Source: CAJJBL01 sp964519035 (GTDB taxonomy: Bacteria; Pseudomonadota; Alphaproteobacteria; Puniceispirillales; Marisalimonadaceae). From it: 64,000 bases of DNA. Made by a program: the position numbers and the translations under genes. The DNA lies in assembly GCA_964519035.1 (NCBI GenBank), contig CAZFKZ010000002.1, positions 41,411 through 105,410 of the forward strand, written 5' to 3'. Positions within the stretch are counted from its first letter, which is position 1. Every line of letters starts with the position of its first letter. The notes under the pieces are model-generated. The model made no database searches. It was not told the DNA's origin and worked only from the letters and a program-made list of their open reading frames with translations. Below, one piece after another: positions 27,941-37,360 of the stretch.

Positions 27941-28567
27941 ATGCCTAAGTCAGATCATAAAAGAACCAGTTCAAAACATAAAATAGACAGAAGATTAGGA
28001 GTTAATCTCTGGGGAAGACCTAAATCTCCTCTCAATGACAGAGAATATGCACCTGGTCAACATGGACAGAGAAGAAAAAAGCCAACTGACTATGGAATTC
28101 AATTAATGGCCAAACAAAAATTAAAAGGTTATTATGGTAATATTGGTGAAAAACAATTTAAAAAATATTATACTGAAGCTGTAAGAAAAAAAGGTGATAC
28201 AGGCGCTAATCTGATTGGCATATTAGAGTGTAGGCTTGACGCTATTTTATATAGAATGAAATTAGCTCCTACAGTTTTTGCTTGTCGCCAATTGATTAAT
28301 CATGGTCATGTGTTAGTTAATGGTTCAAGATGTAACATACCATCTAGAATGATCAATGTAGGAGAAGTTGTTTCACTTAAGGAAAAAGCAAAAGGTATAC
28401 CAGCTGTGATTGAGGCAACTACTCTACCTGAGAGAGATGTTCCTGAATATGTAGAAGTTGATCATTCAAAATTCTCTGGTTCTTTAGTTAGAATACCTAT
28501 GCCGGATGAGGTTCCTTATCCAGTTCAAATGGAAACTAATCTAGTAATCGAATTTTATTCTCGTTAA
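27941..28567 (+). CDS. rpsD: 30S ribosomal protein S4
   Basis: Primary 16S rRNA-binding protein that nucleates 30S assembly. 208 aa; starts KSDHKRTSSKHKIDRRLGVNLWGR, keeps LKGYYGNIGEKQF, and has an S4 RNA-binding domain at about residues 97-160 (LECRLDAILYRMKLAPT, CRQLINHGHVLVNG). Zn-binding cysteines are absent at the N-terminus, the usual state for Proteobacteria of this type. It is a single gene here, not in the rpoA-linked cluster, and is followed by a strong hairpin. Confidence 0.98.
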   Translation: MPKSDHKRTSSKHKIDRRLGVNLWGRPKSPLNDREYAPGQHGQRRKKPTDYGIQLMAKQKLKGYYGNIGEKQFKKYYTEAVRKKGDTGANLIGILECRLDAILYRMKLAPTVFACRQLINHGHVLVNGSRCNIPSRMINVGEVVSLKEKAKGIPAVIEATTLPERDVPEYVEVDHSKFSGSLVRIPMPDEVPYPVQMETNLVIEFYSR

Positions 28568-28585
28568 TTTAGACTGTATCTTTGA

Positions 28586-28616
28586 GTGAAACGCTAACTT
28601 AATCATAGCGTTTCAC
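28586..28616. terminator. Hairpin terminator between convergent rpsD and grxD
   Basis: A perfect 11-bp inverted repeat: GTGAAACGCTA at 28586-28596 and TAGCGTTTCAC at 28606-28616, with a nine-base loop. It is one of the few GC-containing hairpins in this AT-rich window and lies between the two stops. The flanks are A/T-rich on both sides but lack a long T run, so it could end transcription in either direction. Confidence 0.75.
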
Positions 28617-28632
28617 AAAAATATTTTGATAA

Positions 28633-28959
28633 TTAAGCCTTAATCCCTGCTTTAGTGAAATACTCTGATAATTCACCGTTTTCATGCATCTCACGAATTA
28701 TATCGCAACCACCAACAAACTCACTTTTTACATATAATTGAGGTATAGTTGGCCAATCTGAAAATTCTTTAATTCCTTCTCTAATTTCAGCGTCTTCTAA
28801 AACATTCACACTGTCAAATTTTATACCCATATGACTTAAAACGCCAACTACAGCAGCTGAAAAACCACATTGAGGCATAACAGGGGTTCCTTTCATAAAT
28901 AACATTACTTCATTATCTTGAATTATGTTTTGAATTTTGTTTTTAATATTTTCTTCCAT
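28633..28959 (-). CDS. grxD: Monothiol glutaredoxin Grx4
   Basis: 108 aa glutaredoxin with the monothiol active site CGFS (residues 31-34) and the GSH-binding segments WPTIPQLYV and GGCDIIREM. Grx4 proteins bind and deliver [2Fe-2S] clusters with glutathione, often as a complex with BolA. Here it lies 13 bases downstream of a bolA-family gene on the same strand, the usual pairing. Confidence 0.97.
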   Translation of the reverse strand: MEENIKNKIQNIIQDNEVMLFMKGTPVMPQCGFSAAVVGVLSHMGIKFDSVNVLEDAEIREGIKEFSDWPTIPQLYVKSEFVGGCDIIREMHENGELSEYFTKAGIKA

Positions 28960-28971
28960 GATAATATTCCT

Positions 28972-29208
28972 TTATTCTTTTGGAGCAGAAGTATTCAATG
29001 CTAAGGCGTGAAGCTCTTTTCCTACTCTTCCGCCCATAGCATTATAAATCATCTGATGTTGTTGAACTCGTGACTTACCCCTAAACTCTTCCGTAATAAT
29101 TTGAGCAGCGTAATGATCACCATCACCTCTTAAATCATCAATAGTTATTTTAGCTTTTGGAAAAGATTTTAATATAAGTTCTTCAATCTCATTTGCTTTC
29201 ATAGCCAT
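28972..29208 (-). CDS. bolA: BolA family protein
   Basis: 78 aa. The class II KH-like BolA fold is visible with the conserved GDGDHYAAQIITEEFRGKSR and VQQHQMIYNAMGGR segments; the His in the GDGDHYA loop and the C-terminal His of LHALALNTS are candidate cluster ligands. Partner of Grx4 in [2Fe-2S] trafficking. TTAGGTTAATTAC precedes the ATG. It follows purL by 18 bases and probably shares its transcript, a common order in Alphaproteobacteria. Confidence 0.95.
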   Translation of the reverse strand: MAMKANEIEELILKSFPKAKITIDDLRGDGDHYAAQIITEEFRGKSRVQQHQMIYNAMGGRVGKELHALALNTSAPKE

Positions 29209-29226
29209 GTAATTAACCTAACTTTA

Positions 29227-31548
29227 TTATTTTTCACCCATTAGTAATGGGATGGTTTTTTCACTATTAGATTTAATATCAATAATTGATATAGTAGTCA
29301 TATCATTTAAATTCAAGATACCACTCTTATTCGTTTCTCCAAGAATAAAATGATCTATAGATTTACTTCTTAAAATATTTATTACTTTTTCTTTATTTTT
29401 TGTGCTTATAATTACCCTACCTTGATCTTCTCCAAAGCACCAGCCATGAAGTTGGTGGTTAAAATCATTCATCTTAGAAAGTGATTTAGGTAAATTAATA
29501 TTTGAACCTAAAGAATTCAAAAATAACTTTTCACATATAGCAGGAAGCAATCCTCCATCTGAAATATCATGTGCTGAAGTAATTAAACTTTGTTTTGTTA
29601 AATTTAATAAAATATCAATGATTTTTTTTTCGTCATTTAAATCAATTGGAGGAGGCGGGCCTTTAAAGTCTTTGCCTATAATTTCTTGATATATACTACA
29701 ACTTAACCAACCATCATCTACATTATCATTTTGTCCAAGTAAAATTAATGTACAATTATCATCAGCATTTAAGCTAACAGTATTTTCTATTTTATCAATA
29801 ATTCCAACCATTCCAATTACAGGAGTTGGTAAAATACTAATTCCATTAGTTTCATTATAAAGAGATACATTTCCAGATACAATAGGAGTGCCAAGAAACT
29901 TAGATGCTTTCGATATACCTTCAATTGCTCCTACAATTTGACCCATTATCTCAATTTTTTCAGGGTTGCCAAAATTTAAATTGTTAGTTACTGCTAGAGG
30001 CTTCGCTCCAGAACATGCTATGTTTCTAGCAGCTTCACATACAGCTTGCATACCTCCGATTATAGGGTCGGATTTAACATATCTTGGAGTACAATCAGTT
30101 GTCATTGCAATACCTTTACCCAAGGATAATTTTGTTTCTGTTCCATATACTCTAACAACTGACGCATCACTATTTCCATTAGAAAACACTGTATCAGCCA
30201 TAACAGAGTTATCGTATTGTTCCCAAATCCATTGTTTACTAGCTATATTAGGATTATTAAATATTTTAAAAAGAATGTCGCTTACGGTTTCATTTGAAGC
30301 TATTACTTTTGATGACAAATAATTCTTATCTCTAAAAATTTTATATGGCCTTTCGTACTCTGGTGCATCGTCTACCAAGGGTGAAATAGGAATATCACAA
30401 GCAACGCTTTTATTCTTTTGAAGTACTAGCCTACCACTAGTTGTTACGTGACCAATGTTAGCAAAATCTAAATCCCACTTTTTAAAAATAGTTCTTGCTT
30501 GTTCTTCAGAGCCAGGTTTTAGCACCATTAACATTCTCTCTTGGCTTTCAGATAACATTATTTCATAGCTTGTCATGTTTTCTTCTCTTATGGGAACAAG
30601 ATCTAGATCTAAAAACATTCCTAATCCACCTTTAGAAGCCATCTCGACACTTGAGCTAGTAAGACCTGCTGCTCCCATGTCTTGAATAGATAAAACGGTA
30701 TCAGTTTCCATCAATTCTAGACAGGCTTCTAGAAGTAATTTACCAGTAAAAGGATCTCCAACTTGAACAGTAGGTCTTTTCTCAGATGTATCTTCATTAA
30801 ATTCAGCCGATGCCATTGTTGCACCATGAATTCCATCTCTACCTGTTTTAGCTCCAACATATATTACAGAATTTCCACTTCCTGTTGCAGCTGAATAAAA
30901 TATTCTGTTTTTCTTGGCTAAACCTACTGCCATAGCATTAACTAAAATATTACCATCATATGATTTATTAAAATTTGTTTCACCACCTACGGTAGGTATC
31001 CCAATACAGTTACCATAACCACCTATACCTTTTATTACTCCGGATAAAAGATGTCTCGTTAAAGGATGTTCTGCAGAACCAAACCTCAACGCATTCATGA
31101 GTGCTATAGGTCTTGCGCCCATTGTGAATACATCTCTTAATATACCTCCAACGCCAGTTGCAGAGCCTTGATAAGGTTCAATAAAAGATGGATGGTTGTG
31201 GGACTCAATTTTAAAAACTGCAGCCAAATTATCACCAATATCTATAACACCAGCATTTTCTCCTGGTCCTTGAATAACATGTTCTCCTTCTGTTGGCATA
31301 GTTTTAAGCCATTTTTTTGAACTTTTATAAGAACAGTGCTCAGAAAACATTGCAGAAAAAACCCCTAATTCAGTTTTATTAGGAACTTTACTTATTTTTA
31401 TACAGATTAATTTAAACTCTTCTTCTGTTAAACCCATATCTAAAGCTGACTTCAGATCACTAGGCTGTTGAACAAAATATTCATTTTTATTAATTTTAAG
31501 AAGATCATTATCTTTATTTTTTTTTATATTAACTTCATTATTTTTCAT
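29227..31548 (-). CDS. purL: Phosphoribosylformylglycinamidine synthase subunit PurL
   Basis: 773 aa small-type PurL: the ATP-dependent synthetase subunit converting FGAR to FGAM in purine synthesis, working with PurQ (glutaminase) and PurS. Visible motifs are MFSEHCSYKSSK, ESHNHPSFIEPYQGSATGVG (catalytic His), QDMGAAGLTSSSVEMA and TSAHDISDGGLLPA. The N-terminal ~30 residues are lysine/asparagine-rich and poorly conserved; the true start may be later, but no better Met is obvious. Stop-to-start spacing to purQ is 3 bases. Confidence 0.97.
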   Translation of the reverse strand: MKNNEVNIKKNKDNDLLKINKNEYFVQQPSDLKSALDMGLTEEEFKLICIKISKVPNKTELGVFSAMFSEHCSYKSSKKWLKTMPTEGEHVIQGPGENAGVIDIGDNLAAVFKIESHNHPSFIEPYQGSATGVGGILRDVFTMGARPIALMNALRFGSAEHPLTRHLLSGVIKGIGGYGNCIGIPTVGGETNFNKSYDGNILVNAMAVGLAKKNRIFYSAATGSGNSVIYVGAKTGRDGIHGATMASAEFNEDTSEKRPTVQVGDPFTGKLLLEACLELMETDTVLSIQDMGAAGLTSSSVEMASKGGLGMFLDLDLVPIREENMTSYEIMLSESQERMLMVLKPGSEEQARTIFKKWDLDFANIGHVTTSGRLVLQKNKSVACDIPISPLVDDAPEYERPYKIFRDKNYLSSKVIASNETVSDILFKIFNNPNIASKQWIWEQYDNSVMADTVFSNGNSDASVVRVYGTETKLSLGKGIAMTTDCTPRYVKSDPIIGGMQAVCEAARNIACSGAKPLAVTNNLNFGNPEKIEIMGQIVGAIEGISKASKFLGTPIVSGNVSLYNETNGISILPTPVIGMVGIIDKIENTVSLNADDNCTLILLGQNDNVDDGWLSCSIYQEIIGKDFKGPPPPIDLNDEKKIIDILLNLTKQSLITSAHDISDGGLLPAICEKLFLNSLGSNINLPKSLSKMNDFNHQLHGWCFGEDQGRVIISTKNKEKVINILRSKSIDHFILGETNKSGILNLNDMTTISIIDIKSNSEKTIPLLMGEK

Positions 31549-31551
31549 TAT

Positions 31552-32244
31552 TTAACCAATTATTTGTTCAATACTTGTTTTCAAAAATAAAAGTCCATCT
31601 GTATTTCCGTGAAAACTATTAATGGCTCTTTCTGGATGAGGCATCATTCCTAAAACCTTACCATTTTTTGATAGAATTCCTGCAATATCATTACAAGATC
31701 CATTTGGATTATAATTAGTTTCATTATCAATTTGTTTTTTATATTTAAAAGCTATTCTGCCATCATTTTCTAATTCATTTATAATTTCTCTAGAAGCAAA
31801 AAAATTTCCTTCATTATGAGCCACAGGTATCTTTAGAAACGTACCTTGTTTGAAACCAGATGAAAAAGGGCTTGGAATGGTGTCTTGGACTTCTAAAGTA
31901 GTATCTACGCAGGTAAATAAAAGGTTTTTATTTCTAATAAGCGAACCAGGAAGCAGCTGTGATTCTATTAATATTTGAAAGCCATTACAAATTCCAAGAA
32001 CTGATCCACCTCGGCTGATATGATTTTTGATATTTTTTATAATCGGAGATCGAGCAGCTAAAGCTCCACACCTAAGGTAATCCCCAAAACTAAAGCCTCC
32101 AGGGATAACTATTAAATCTAAATTTGGTACTTCATTATCTTTATGCCATAGCTTTAATGGTTTTTTCCCAGTTACCTTATATAAGGCGTCAATAATATCT
32201 CTATCACAGTTAGATCCTGGAAATATAGTTACTCCTGTACGCAT
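31552..32244 (-). CDS. purQ: Phosphoribosylformylglycinamidine synthase subunit PurQ
   Basis: 230 aa class I glutamine amidotransferase that supplies ammonia to PurL. Catalytic triad: Cys86 (GICNGFQIL), His203 and Glu205 (MMPHPERA). The N-terminus VTIFPGSNCDRD is standard. Its ATG overlaps the last base of purS, giving translational coupling within the pur operon. Confidence 0.97.
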   Translation of the reverse strand: MRTGVTIFPGSNCDRDIIDALYKVTGKKPLKLWHKDNEVPNLDLIVIPGGFSFGDYLRCGALAARSPIIKNIKNHISRGGSVLGICNGFQILIESQLLPGSLIRNKNLLFTCVDTTLEVQDTIPSPFSSGFKQGTFLKIPVAHNEGNFFASREIINELENDGRIAFKYKKQIDNETNYNPNGSCNDIAGILSKNGKVLGMMPHPERAINSFHGNTDGLLFLKTSIEQIIG

Positions 32245-32498
32245 TAATCTAAACTATCATCTAATGCTTCAATATGATAATTTTCTATAACTGTATTAGC
32301 AAGAAGATCTCTACACATATTATCTGCTATTTTAATAACTTCTTCTTTATTTGGTCTATCAACATTTAAAATTATTTGTTTGCCAATCCTTACGTTGCTT
32401 ACATCAGTAAAATTTAAATTTGATAACACACTCTCAATTGCCTGACCTTCAGGGTCTAAGACACCGTTCTTTAATGATATATTTATAATTACTTTCAT
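32244..32498 (-). CDS. purS: Phosphoribosylformylglycinamidine synthase subunit PurS
   Basis: 84 aa. Small subunit bridging PurL and PurQ: KVIINISLKNGVLDPEGQAI at the N-terminus and VSNVRIGKQI in the middle are the family signature. Between purC (12 bases upstream) and purQ (1-base overlap). Confidence 0.97.
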   Translation of the reverse strand: MKVIINISLKNGVLDPEGQAIESVLSNLNFTDVSNVRIGKQIILNVDRPNKEEVIKIADNMCRDLLANTVIENYHIEALDDSLD

Positions 32499-32510
32499 TA
32501 TTAGCCTTAT

Positions 32511-33278
32511 TTATTTGACTATTTCAGTTTTAATACTGGAGTAAGATTTTTTTTCTGGCAAAATACCTAATCTTTTAGCTACTTCTTGATAAGCTTCTTT
32601 CAAACCACCTATGTCTTGTCGAAATAAATCTTTATCCATTTTATTATTTGTTTTCAGATCCCATAATCTACAATTATCTGGACTAATTTCGTCTGCCAAA
32701 AGTAATATAGAGTTACCATCTTCTGAAAAATAACGACCGAACTCTAACTTAAAATCAACAAGTTTAAGACCAACTCCTAAAAATAGTCCTCTTAAAAAAT
32801 CATTTATTCTGAGTCCATATTCATTCATTTCGTCTAATTCATCTCTGGTTGCCCATTCAAAATTTATTATGTGATCTTCATTAATAAATGGATCTCCTAA
32901 TTCATCTTTCTTATAATAATGTTCAACTAAAGGTCTTAAAATCACTTGTCCTTCTTTTAATCCTAATCTTTTAACAAGTGAACCTGCAGCAATATTTCTA
33001 ACAACAAATTCTACTGGGATGATTTCAACTTTTCTAACAAGTTGTTCTCTCATATTAATTTTTTTAATATAATGTGTAGGAATTCCTATTTCATTAATTT
33101 TTTTCATTAAATAATCAGAAATTGAGTTATTAAGCACACCTTTTCCATTTATAATAGCATGTTTTTCTGCATTGTTAGCTGTAGCATCATCTTTAAAATA
33201 CTGGATTATTGTATCTGGATCTGGCCCTTCATAAATTATTTTTGCCTTACCTTCATAAATTATCTTTTTTTTTGGCAT
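32511..33278 (-). CDS. purC: Phosphoribosylaminoimidazole-succinocarboxamide synthase
   Basis: SAICAR synthase joins CAIR with aspartate using ATP. Starting at 33278 (MPKKKIIYEGKAKIIYEG) it has 255 aa; the longer frame to 33296 would overlap purB, so the later Met is preferred. Motifs: FKDDATANNAEKH, PVEFVVRNIAAGSLVKRLG, LVDFKLEFGR and DEISPDNCRLWD. Transcribed with purB upstream and purS downstream. Confidence 0.96.
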   Translation of the reverse strand: MPKKKIIYEGKAKIIYEGPDPDTIIQYFKDDATANNAEKHAIINGKGVLNNSISDYLMKKINEIGIPTHYIKKINMREQLVRKVEIIPVEFVVRNIAAGSLVKRLGLKEGQVILRPLVEHYYKKDELGDPFINEDHIINFEWATRDELDEMNEYGLRINDFLRGLFLGVGLKLVDFKLEFGRYFSEDGNSILLLADEISPDNCRLWDLKTNNKMDKDLFRQDIGGLKEAYQEVAKRLGILPEKKSYSSIKTEIVK

Positions 33279-33279
33279 A

Positions 33280-34602
33280 TTATAAGTCCTTATCATTCAA
33301 GAATACTCGATTATAAATTGTATCTATATGTTTGAAATGTTGATCAAGATTGAATAAATTTTCAATTTCAGACTCAGATAAAAAACCTCTTACTTGTATA
33401 TCATTTTTTAACAGATTTTTATAAACATCTTTTCTTTTACTTTCTTCAGTTTCCCATACTTTCATGGCATTACTCTGAACCATTTCATATGCATCTTCTC
33501 TACTTGCTCCTTTTTGTGTTAAAGCTAGTAATACTTGTTGTGAATGAACTAATCCTCCTAGTTTTTCTAAATTTGATAACATTACTTCAGGATAAATAAG
33601 TAAATTGTCTATAACTGAAGTTAATCTATTTAAAGCAAAATCAAGAGTTATGGTAGCATCTGGAGCAATCATTCTCTCTACAGATGAATGAGAGATGTCT
33701 CTTTCATGCCATAAAGCAACGTTTTCCAATGCTGGATTAACAGATGATCTTACGATCCTAGCTAAACCAGTTAAGTTCTCAGTCAAAACAGGATTTCTTT
33801 TATGAGGCATAGCACTAGAACCTTTTTGTCCTTGAGAAAAATATTCCTCAACCTCGCGAACTTCTGTTCTTTGGAGATGTCTTATCTCAGTTGCAAGTCT
33901 CTCTACGCTTGAAGCTATTACACCTAAAACTGAAAAAAACATTGCGTGTCTATCTCTTGGAATTATTTGTGTAGAAATCTCTTCTGGCATAAGATCTAAT
34001 TTTTCAGAAACATAGCTTTCAACAAAAGGATCAATATGAGCAAAAGTTCCAATTGCTCCAGATATAGCACAAGTACTTATTTCTTTTTTGGCTTCTATTA
34101 GTCTCTTTTTATTTCTTTGAAATTCAGCATAAAACCCAGCTAACTTTAACCCAAAAGTTATTGGTTCAGCATGAATACCGTGTGAACGTCCAATAGTGAT
34201 TGTTTTTTTGTGTTCTAAAGCTCTTGTTTTAAGTGCTTGAAGTAAGCTATCAATATCGTCTAATAAAATTTCAGATGCTTTTTTTAACTGTATAGATAAT
34301 GTTGTGTCTAATACATCAGAAGATGTCATGCCTTGGTGAATAAACCTAGCGTCTTCTCCAATATAATGAGATAAATTTGTTAAAAATGCAATAACGTCAT
34401 GTTTCGTTGTTTTCTCTATTTCATCTATTGCTTCTATATCAAATTTTCCTTTTTCCCATATAGTTTTTGCTGCTTCTTTTGGAATAACTCCTAATTTAGC
34501 TTGAGCATCACAAGCATGAGCTTCAATTTCAAACCAAATTTTAAATTTTTCTTCTGGTGACCAGATTTTCACCATTTTTTTTCGAGAATAACGTTCAATC
34601 AT
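33280..34602 (-). CDS. purB: Adenylosuccinate lyase
   Basis: 440 aa fumarase/aspartase-superfamily lyase acting twice in purine synthesis (SAICAR to AICAR; adenylosuccinate to AMP). His141 (SHGIHAEP) is the general acid/base region and the signature loop GSSAMPHKRN is at 261-270. N-terminal IERYSRKKMVKIWSPEEKF matches the bacterial short type. First gene of the purBCSQL-bolA-grxD run; the promoter should lie in the 144 bases before the small TTG-start gene on the other strand, but I see no clear boxes. Confidence 0.97.
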   Translation of the reverse strand: MIERYSRKKMVKIWSPEEKFKIWFEIEAHACDAQAKLGVIPKEAAKTIWEKGKFDIEAIDEIEKTTKHDVIAFLTNLSHYIGEDARFIHQGMTSSDVLDTTLSIQLKKASEILLDDIDSLLQALKTRALEHKKTITIGRSHGIHAEPITFGLKLAGFYAEFQRNKKRLIEAKKEISTCAISGAIGTFAHIDPFVESYVSEKLDLMPEEISTQIIPRDRHAMFFSVLGVIASSVERLATEIRHLQRTEVREVEEYFSQGQKGSSAMPHKRNPVLTENLTGLARIVRSSVNPALENVALWHERDISHSSVERMIAPDATITLDFALNRLTSVIDNLLIYPEVMLSNLEKLGGLVHSQQVLLALTQKGASREDAYEMVQSNAMKVWETEESKRKDVYKNLLKNDIQVRGFLSESEIENLFNLDQHFKHIDTIYNRVFLNDKDL

Positions 34603-34746
34603 TTTAGACCTTAATTTTAAAAAAAAGAATATAATTACATGTTTTTAGAACTATAATTTTGTTTAAAATTATGTAAATATAATAAATATTGTTTAACACT
34701 ATAATTTGTTAATTAATATGATATTTTTGATAATATAGGTGAATAA

Positions 34747-34920
34747 TTGATTATAAGTTCAATTTTAAAAAATTTGGTAAAAGTTTTAGCTACTAATCCT
34801 GAAATAAGAAAAAAAGCAGGAGAGGTTGCTATAAAAGCATATAAAACTTCTGCTCCAGTTATAAAAGAAGCTACTAAAGTTATTAAAAAAACAATTAATG
34901 AAAATTATAAAAAAAAATAA
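34747..34920 (+). CDS. Small conserved-looking protein with TTG start (57 aa)
   Basis: AGGTGA (34737-34742) precedes a TTG at 34747; no ATG is available early in the frame. Product: MIISSILKNLVKVLATNPEI, then RKKAGEVAIKAYKTSAPVIK and a lysine-rich tail. It is predicted helical and very basic, with alternating hydrophobic and charged residues, so it may lie on a membrane or nucleic acid. It fills most of the 372-base purB-map interval. I recall similar short proteins in marine Alphaproteobacteria but can name no family. Confidence 0.6.
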   Translation: MIISSILKNLVKVLATNPEIRKKAGEVAIKAYKTSAPVIKEATKVIKKTINENYKKK

Positions 34921-34974
34921 AATATGAGAAAAATTTAGACTATTTATAAAATTGATCAATTTTTTTCTATTTAA

Positions 34975-35760
34975 TTAAAGATATTCTGGTTGTGTAAAAC
35001 CTTTTGGAGAACTAGTAAAAATTTCATAACCGTTTGAAGTTACACCAATACTATGTTCGAATTGCGCAGATAAACTTTTATCACGAGTAACTGCTGTCCA
35101 TCCATCTGATAATATTTTTACGTCATACTTACCAATATTTATCATAGGCTCAATAGTGAAGATCATACCTTCTTCAAGAATACTACCTGAATTAGGTTTT
35201 CCATAATGTAAAATAGTTGGTGGTGAATGAAATACTTTACCCAATCCATGACCTGTGAAATCCCTAACAACAGAAAAGCCATTATTTTCTGCGTGAACTT
35301 GAATAGCATGACCTATATCACCTACTGTACTACCGGGTTTCACTGTTGCTATGCCTAACATTAAGCATTCATAAGTTACCTTAGTTAAAAGTTTAGCTTT
35401 TTTAGAAGTGTTTCCTACAAAAAACATCCTACTTGTATCACCATACCAACCATCGAGTATAACTGTTATATCAATATTAAGAATGTCTCCATCATCTAAA
35501 ACCTTACTTCCAGGAATACCATGACATACAACATGATTTACAGATATACAGGTTGCTTTTGGAAATCCTCTATAATTAAGAGGAGCTGGTAAAGCGTTAT
35601 TATCCAAAATAAATTCATGGCATAATTTATTTAAGTATTCAGTTGAAACACCAATAGAAACAAAATCAGTAATATAATCTAATACTTCGGCAGCAAGTTG
35701 ACCTGCATTGCGCATTTTTAAGAATGAATCTTTATTATGAATTTGTATATGCTCTGTCAT
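34975..35760 (-). CDS. map: Type I methionine aminopeptidase
   Basis: Removes the initiator methionine from nascent proteins. 261 aa pita-bread fold; the dinuclear metal ligands are all seen: Asp97, Asp108 (YGDTSRMF), His171 (FTGHGLGKVFH), Glu204 (FTIEPM) and Glu235 (AQFEHSIGV), with His80 (HVVCHG) as the substrate-side histidine. Monocistronic; divergent from the CinA-like gene at 35862. Confidence 0.97.
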   Translation of the reverse strand: MTEHIQIHNKDSFLKMRNAGQLAAEVLDYITDFVSIGVSTEYLNKLCHEFILDNNALPAPLNYRGFPKATCISVNHVVCHGIPGSKVLDDGDILNIDITVILDGWYGDTSRMFFVGNTSKKAKLLTKVTYECLMLGIATVKPGSTVGDIGHAIQVHAENNGFSVVRDFTGHGLGKVFHSPPTILHYGKPNSGSILEEGMIFTIEPMINIGKYDVKILSDGWTAVTRDKSLSAQFEHSIGVTSNGYEIFTSSPKGFTQPEYL

Positions 35761-35861
35761 TTTCTTCTTATTTAAATTTTATTTTAATTAAACTTATATA
35801 TACATATAATACTATATAAATATACGTACAAAACTTAATTTTTTTTAGGAGTTGAAATTTT

Positions 35862-36635
35862 ATGGTTGCTACAGCAGGGATTATTATTATAGGTGATGAA
35901 ATTTTATCTGGGAGAACAAAAGATGCTAATATTAATTGGATAGCATCAGAATTAACAAAACTTGGAATTAGATTAGTAGAAGCTAGAGTAATCTGTGATG
36001 ATATTGAAACAATTAAAAAAACAGTTAATACATTTACAAAAAATTATACATACGTCTTTTCATGTGGAGGGATTGGGCCAACTCATGACGATATCACTAC
36101 AGAATCTGTGGCTAAAGCTTTTAATCAAAAATTAGAAAAAAACCAAGAAGCGATAAGAAGGTTAAAGCTACATTATGAAGGAACTAATATAGAATTTAAT
36201 GAAGCGCGTCAAAAAATGGCAATTGTTCCTACAAACTCAATATTAATAGACAACCCAGTATCTGCTGCTCCAGGTTATAGAATAGAAAATTTATTTGTTT
36301 TTGCTGGCGTTCCTAAAATAATGCAAGGAATGTTTCATTCTATTATTCATGAATTGATTGGTGGTAAAAAACTTATGTCTAAAACTGTTTCTTGTAATAT
36401 AGGAGAAGGTTTAATAGCTAAAGATTTAGAGATAATTGAAGGTAATTATATAGATGTTAAAATAGGTTCATATCCGTATTTTAAACCAGGAAGTTTTGGA
36501 ACATCTGTAGTTTTAAGATCAGAAAACAAAACAGAGTTAGATAATGCTTCACAAGAAGTTTTAAAATCAATACTAAAGTTAGGTGGTAAAGGTAGAATAT
36601 TTGAAGAAGGTGAGATAGATAACAGAGATTTATAA
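35862..36635 (+). CDS. CinA-like molybdopterin-binding (MoCF/COG1058) domain protein
   Basis: 257 aa, corresponding to the N-terminal domain of CinA only: GIIIIGDEILSGRTKDANINW at the N-terminus and SCGGIGPTHDDITTESVAKAF at about residues 67-87 are the MoaB/MogA-fold signatures. The C-terminal nicotinamide-nucleotide amidase domain (PncC) is absent, which is common in Alphaproteobacteria. The COG1058 domain has ADP-ribose pyrophosphatase activity in some homologues. AGGAG precedes the ATG. Confidence 0.9.
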   Translation: MVATAGIIIIGDEILSGRTKDANINWIASELTKLGIRLVEARVICDDIETIKKTVNTFTKNYTYVFSCGGIGPTHDDITTESVAKAFNQKLEKNQEAIRRLKLHYEGTNIEFNEARQKMAIVPTNSILIDNPVSAAPGYRIENLFVFAGVPKIMQGMFHSIIHELIGGKKLMSKTVSCNIGEGLIAKDLEIIEGNYIDVKIGSYPYFKPGSFGTSVVLRSENKTELDNASQEVLKSILKLGGKGRIFEEGEIDNRDL

Positions 36636-36640
36636 TAAAC

Positions 36641-37354
36641 TTATTTAGAAGATGGAAGCGAACCTTTATTCAATTTATGTAGTTGTTTGTTTTTTAAAAA
36701 ATAGATTAATATGATACCTGAAGCAAAGCCACCAATGTGAGCTGCATATGCAACTCCTCCAGCATTTAGATCACTTCCCTTAAAGCTTATTAATTGAATT
36801 ATGATCCAAAAACCAAGTACAAAAATAGCCCGTATTTTTATTATTTTAAAAAAAATTATAAACCAAAAAAAAACTTTAATTTTGGCTTTTGGAAATAAAA
36901 CTACATATGCTCCCAATAAACCTGCTATAGCTCCTGATGCTCCAACCATTGGAATAGTAGACGTTGGATCCAAAAATGCTTGAGACAATGCTGCGCACGC
37001 TCCAGTAATAATGTAAAATAAAATAAATTTTGTTCTACCTAGATTATCCTCTATGTTATCACCGAAGATATATAAATATGTCATGTTTCCAATTAAGTGC
37101 ATCCATCCACCATGTAAAAACATAGATGTTAAGATAGAAAAGACTGGATATATTGTTTTTAGAGATGGTGACAACTCTGAAAAGCCAAATAATAAAGCAG
37201 GTACCATTCCAAAGCTTAAGTAGATTTGTTCTTTTATATATTCTTCTTCATATACTAATTTGAAAAAACTAATTACGCATAAAAAAATAATTATCCAACT
37301 TATAAAGGGTTTATTTTTTGTGGGATTTTCGTCAGCAATTGGAAAAAAAAACAT
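36641..37354 (-). CDS. Rhomboid family intramembrane serine protease
   Basis: 237 aa with six hydrophobic spans. Catalytic dyad Ser140 (VGASGAIAG) and His206 (AHIGG); His86 and Asn90 (HLIGNM) stabilise the oxyanion. These are intact, so it is an active inner-membrane protease; the substrate is unknown. Its ATG is 6 bases after the panC stop on the same strand. Convergent with the CinA-like gene with 5 bases between stops. Confidence 0.92.
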   Translation of the reverse strand: MFFFPIADENPTKNKPFISWIIIFLCVISFFKLVYEEEYIKEQIYLSFGMVPALLFGFSELSPSLKTIYPVFSILTSMFLHGGWMHLIGNMTYLYIFGDNIEDNLGRTKFILFYIITGACAALSQAFLDPTSTIPMVGASGAIAGLLGAYVVLFPKAKIKVFFWFIIFFKIIKIRAIFVLGFWIIIQLISFKGSDLNAGGVAYAAHIGGFASGIILIYFLKNKQLHKLNKGSLPSSK

Positions 37355-37360
37355 CTAATT

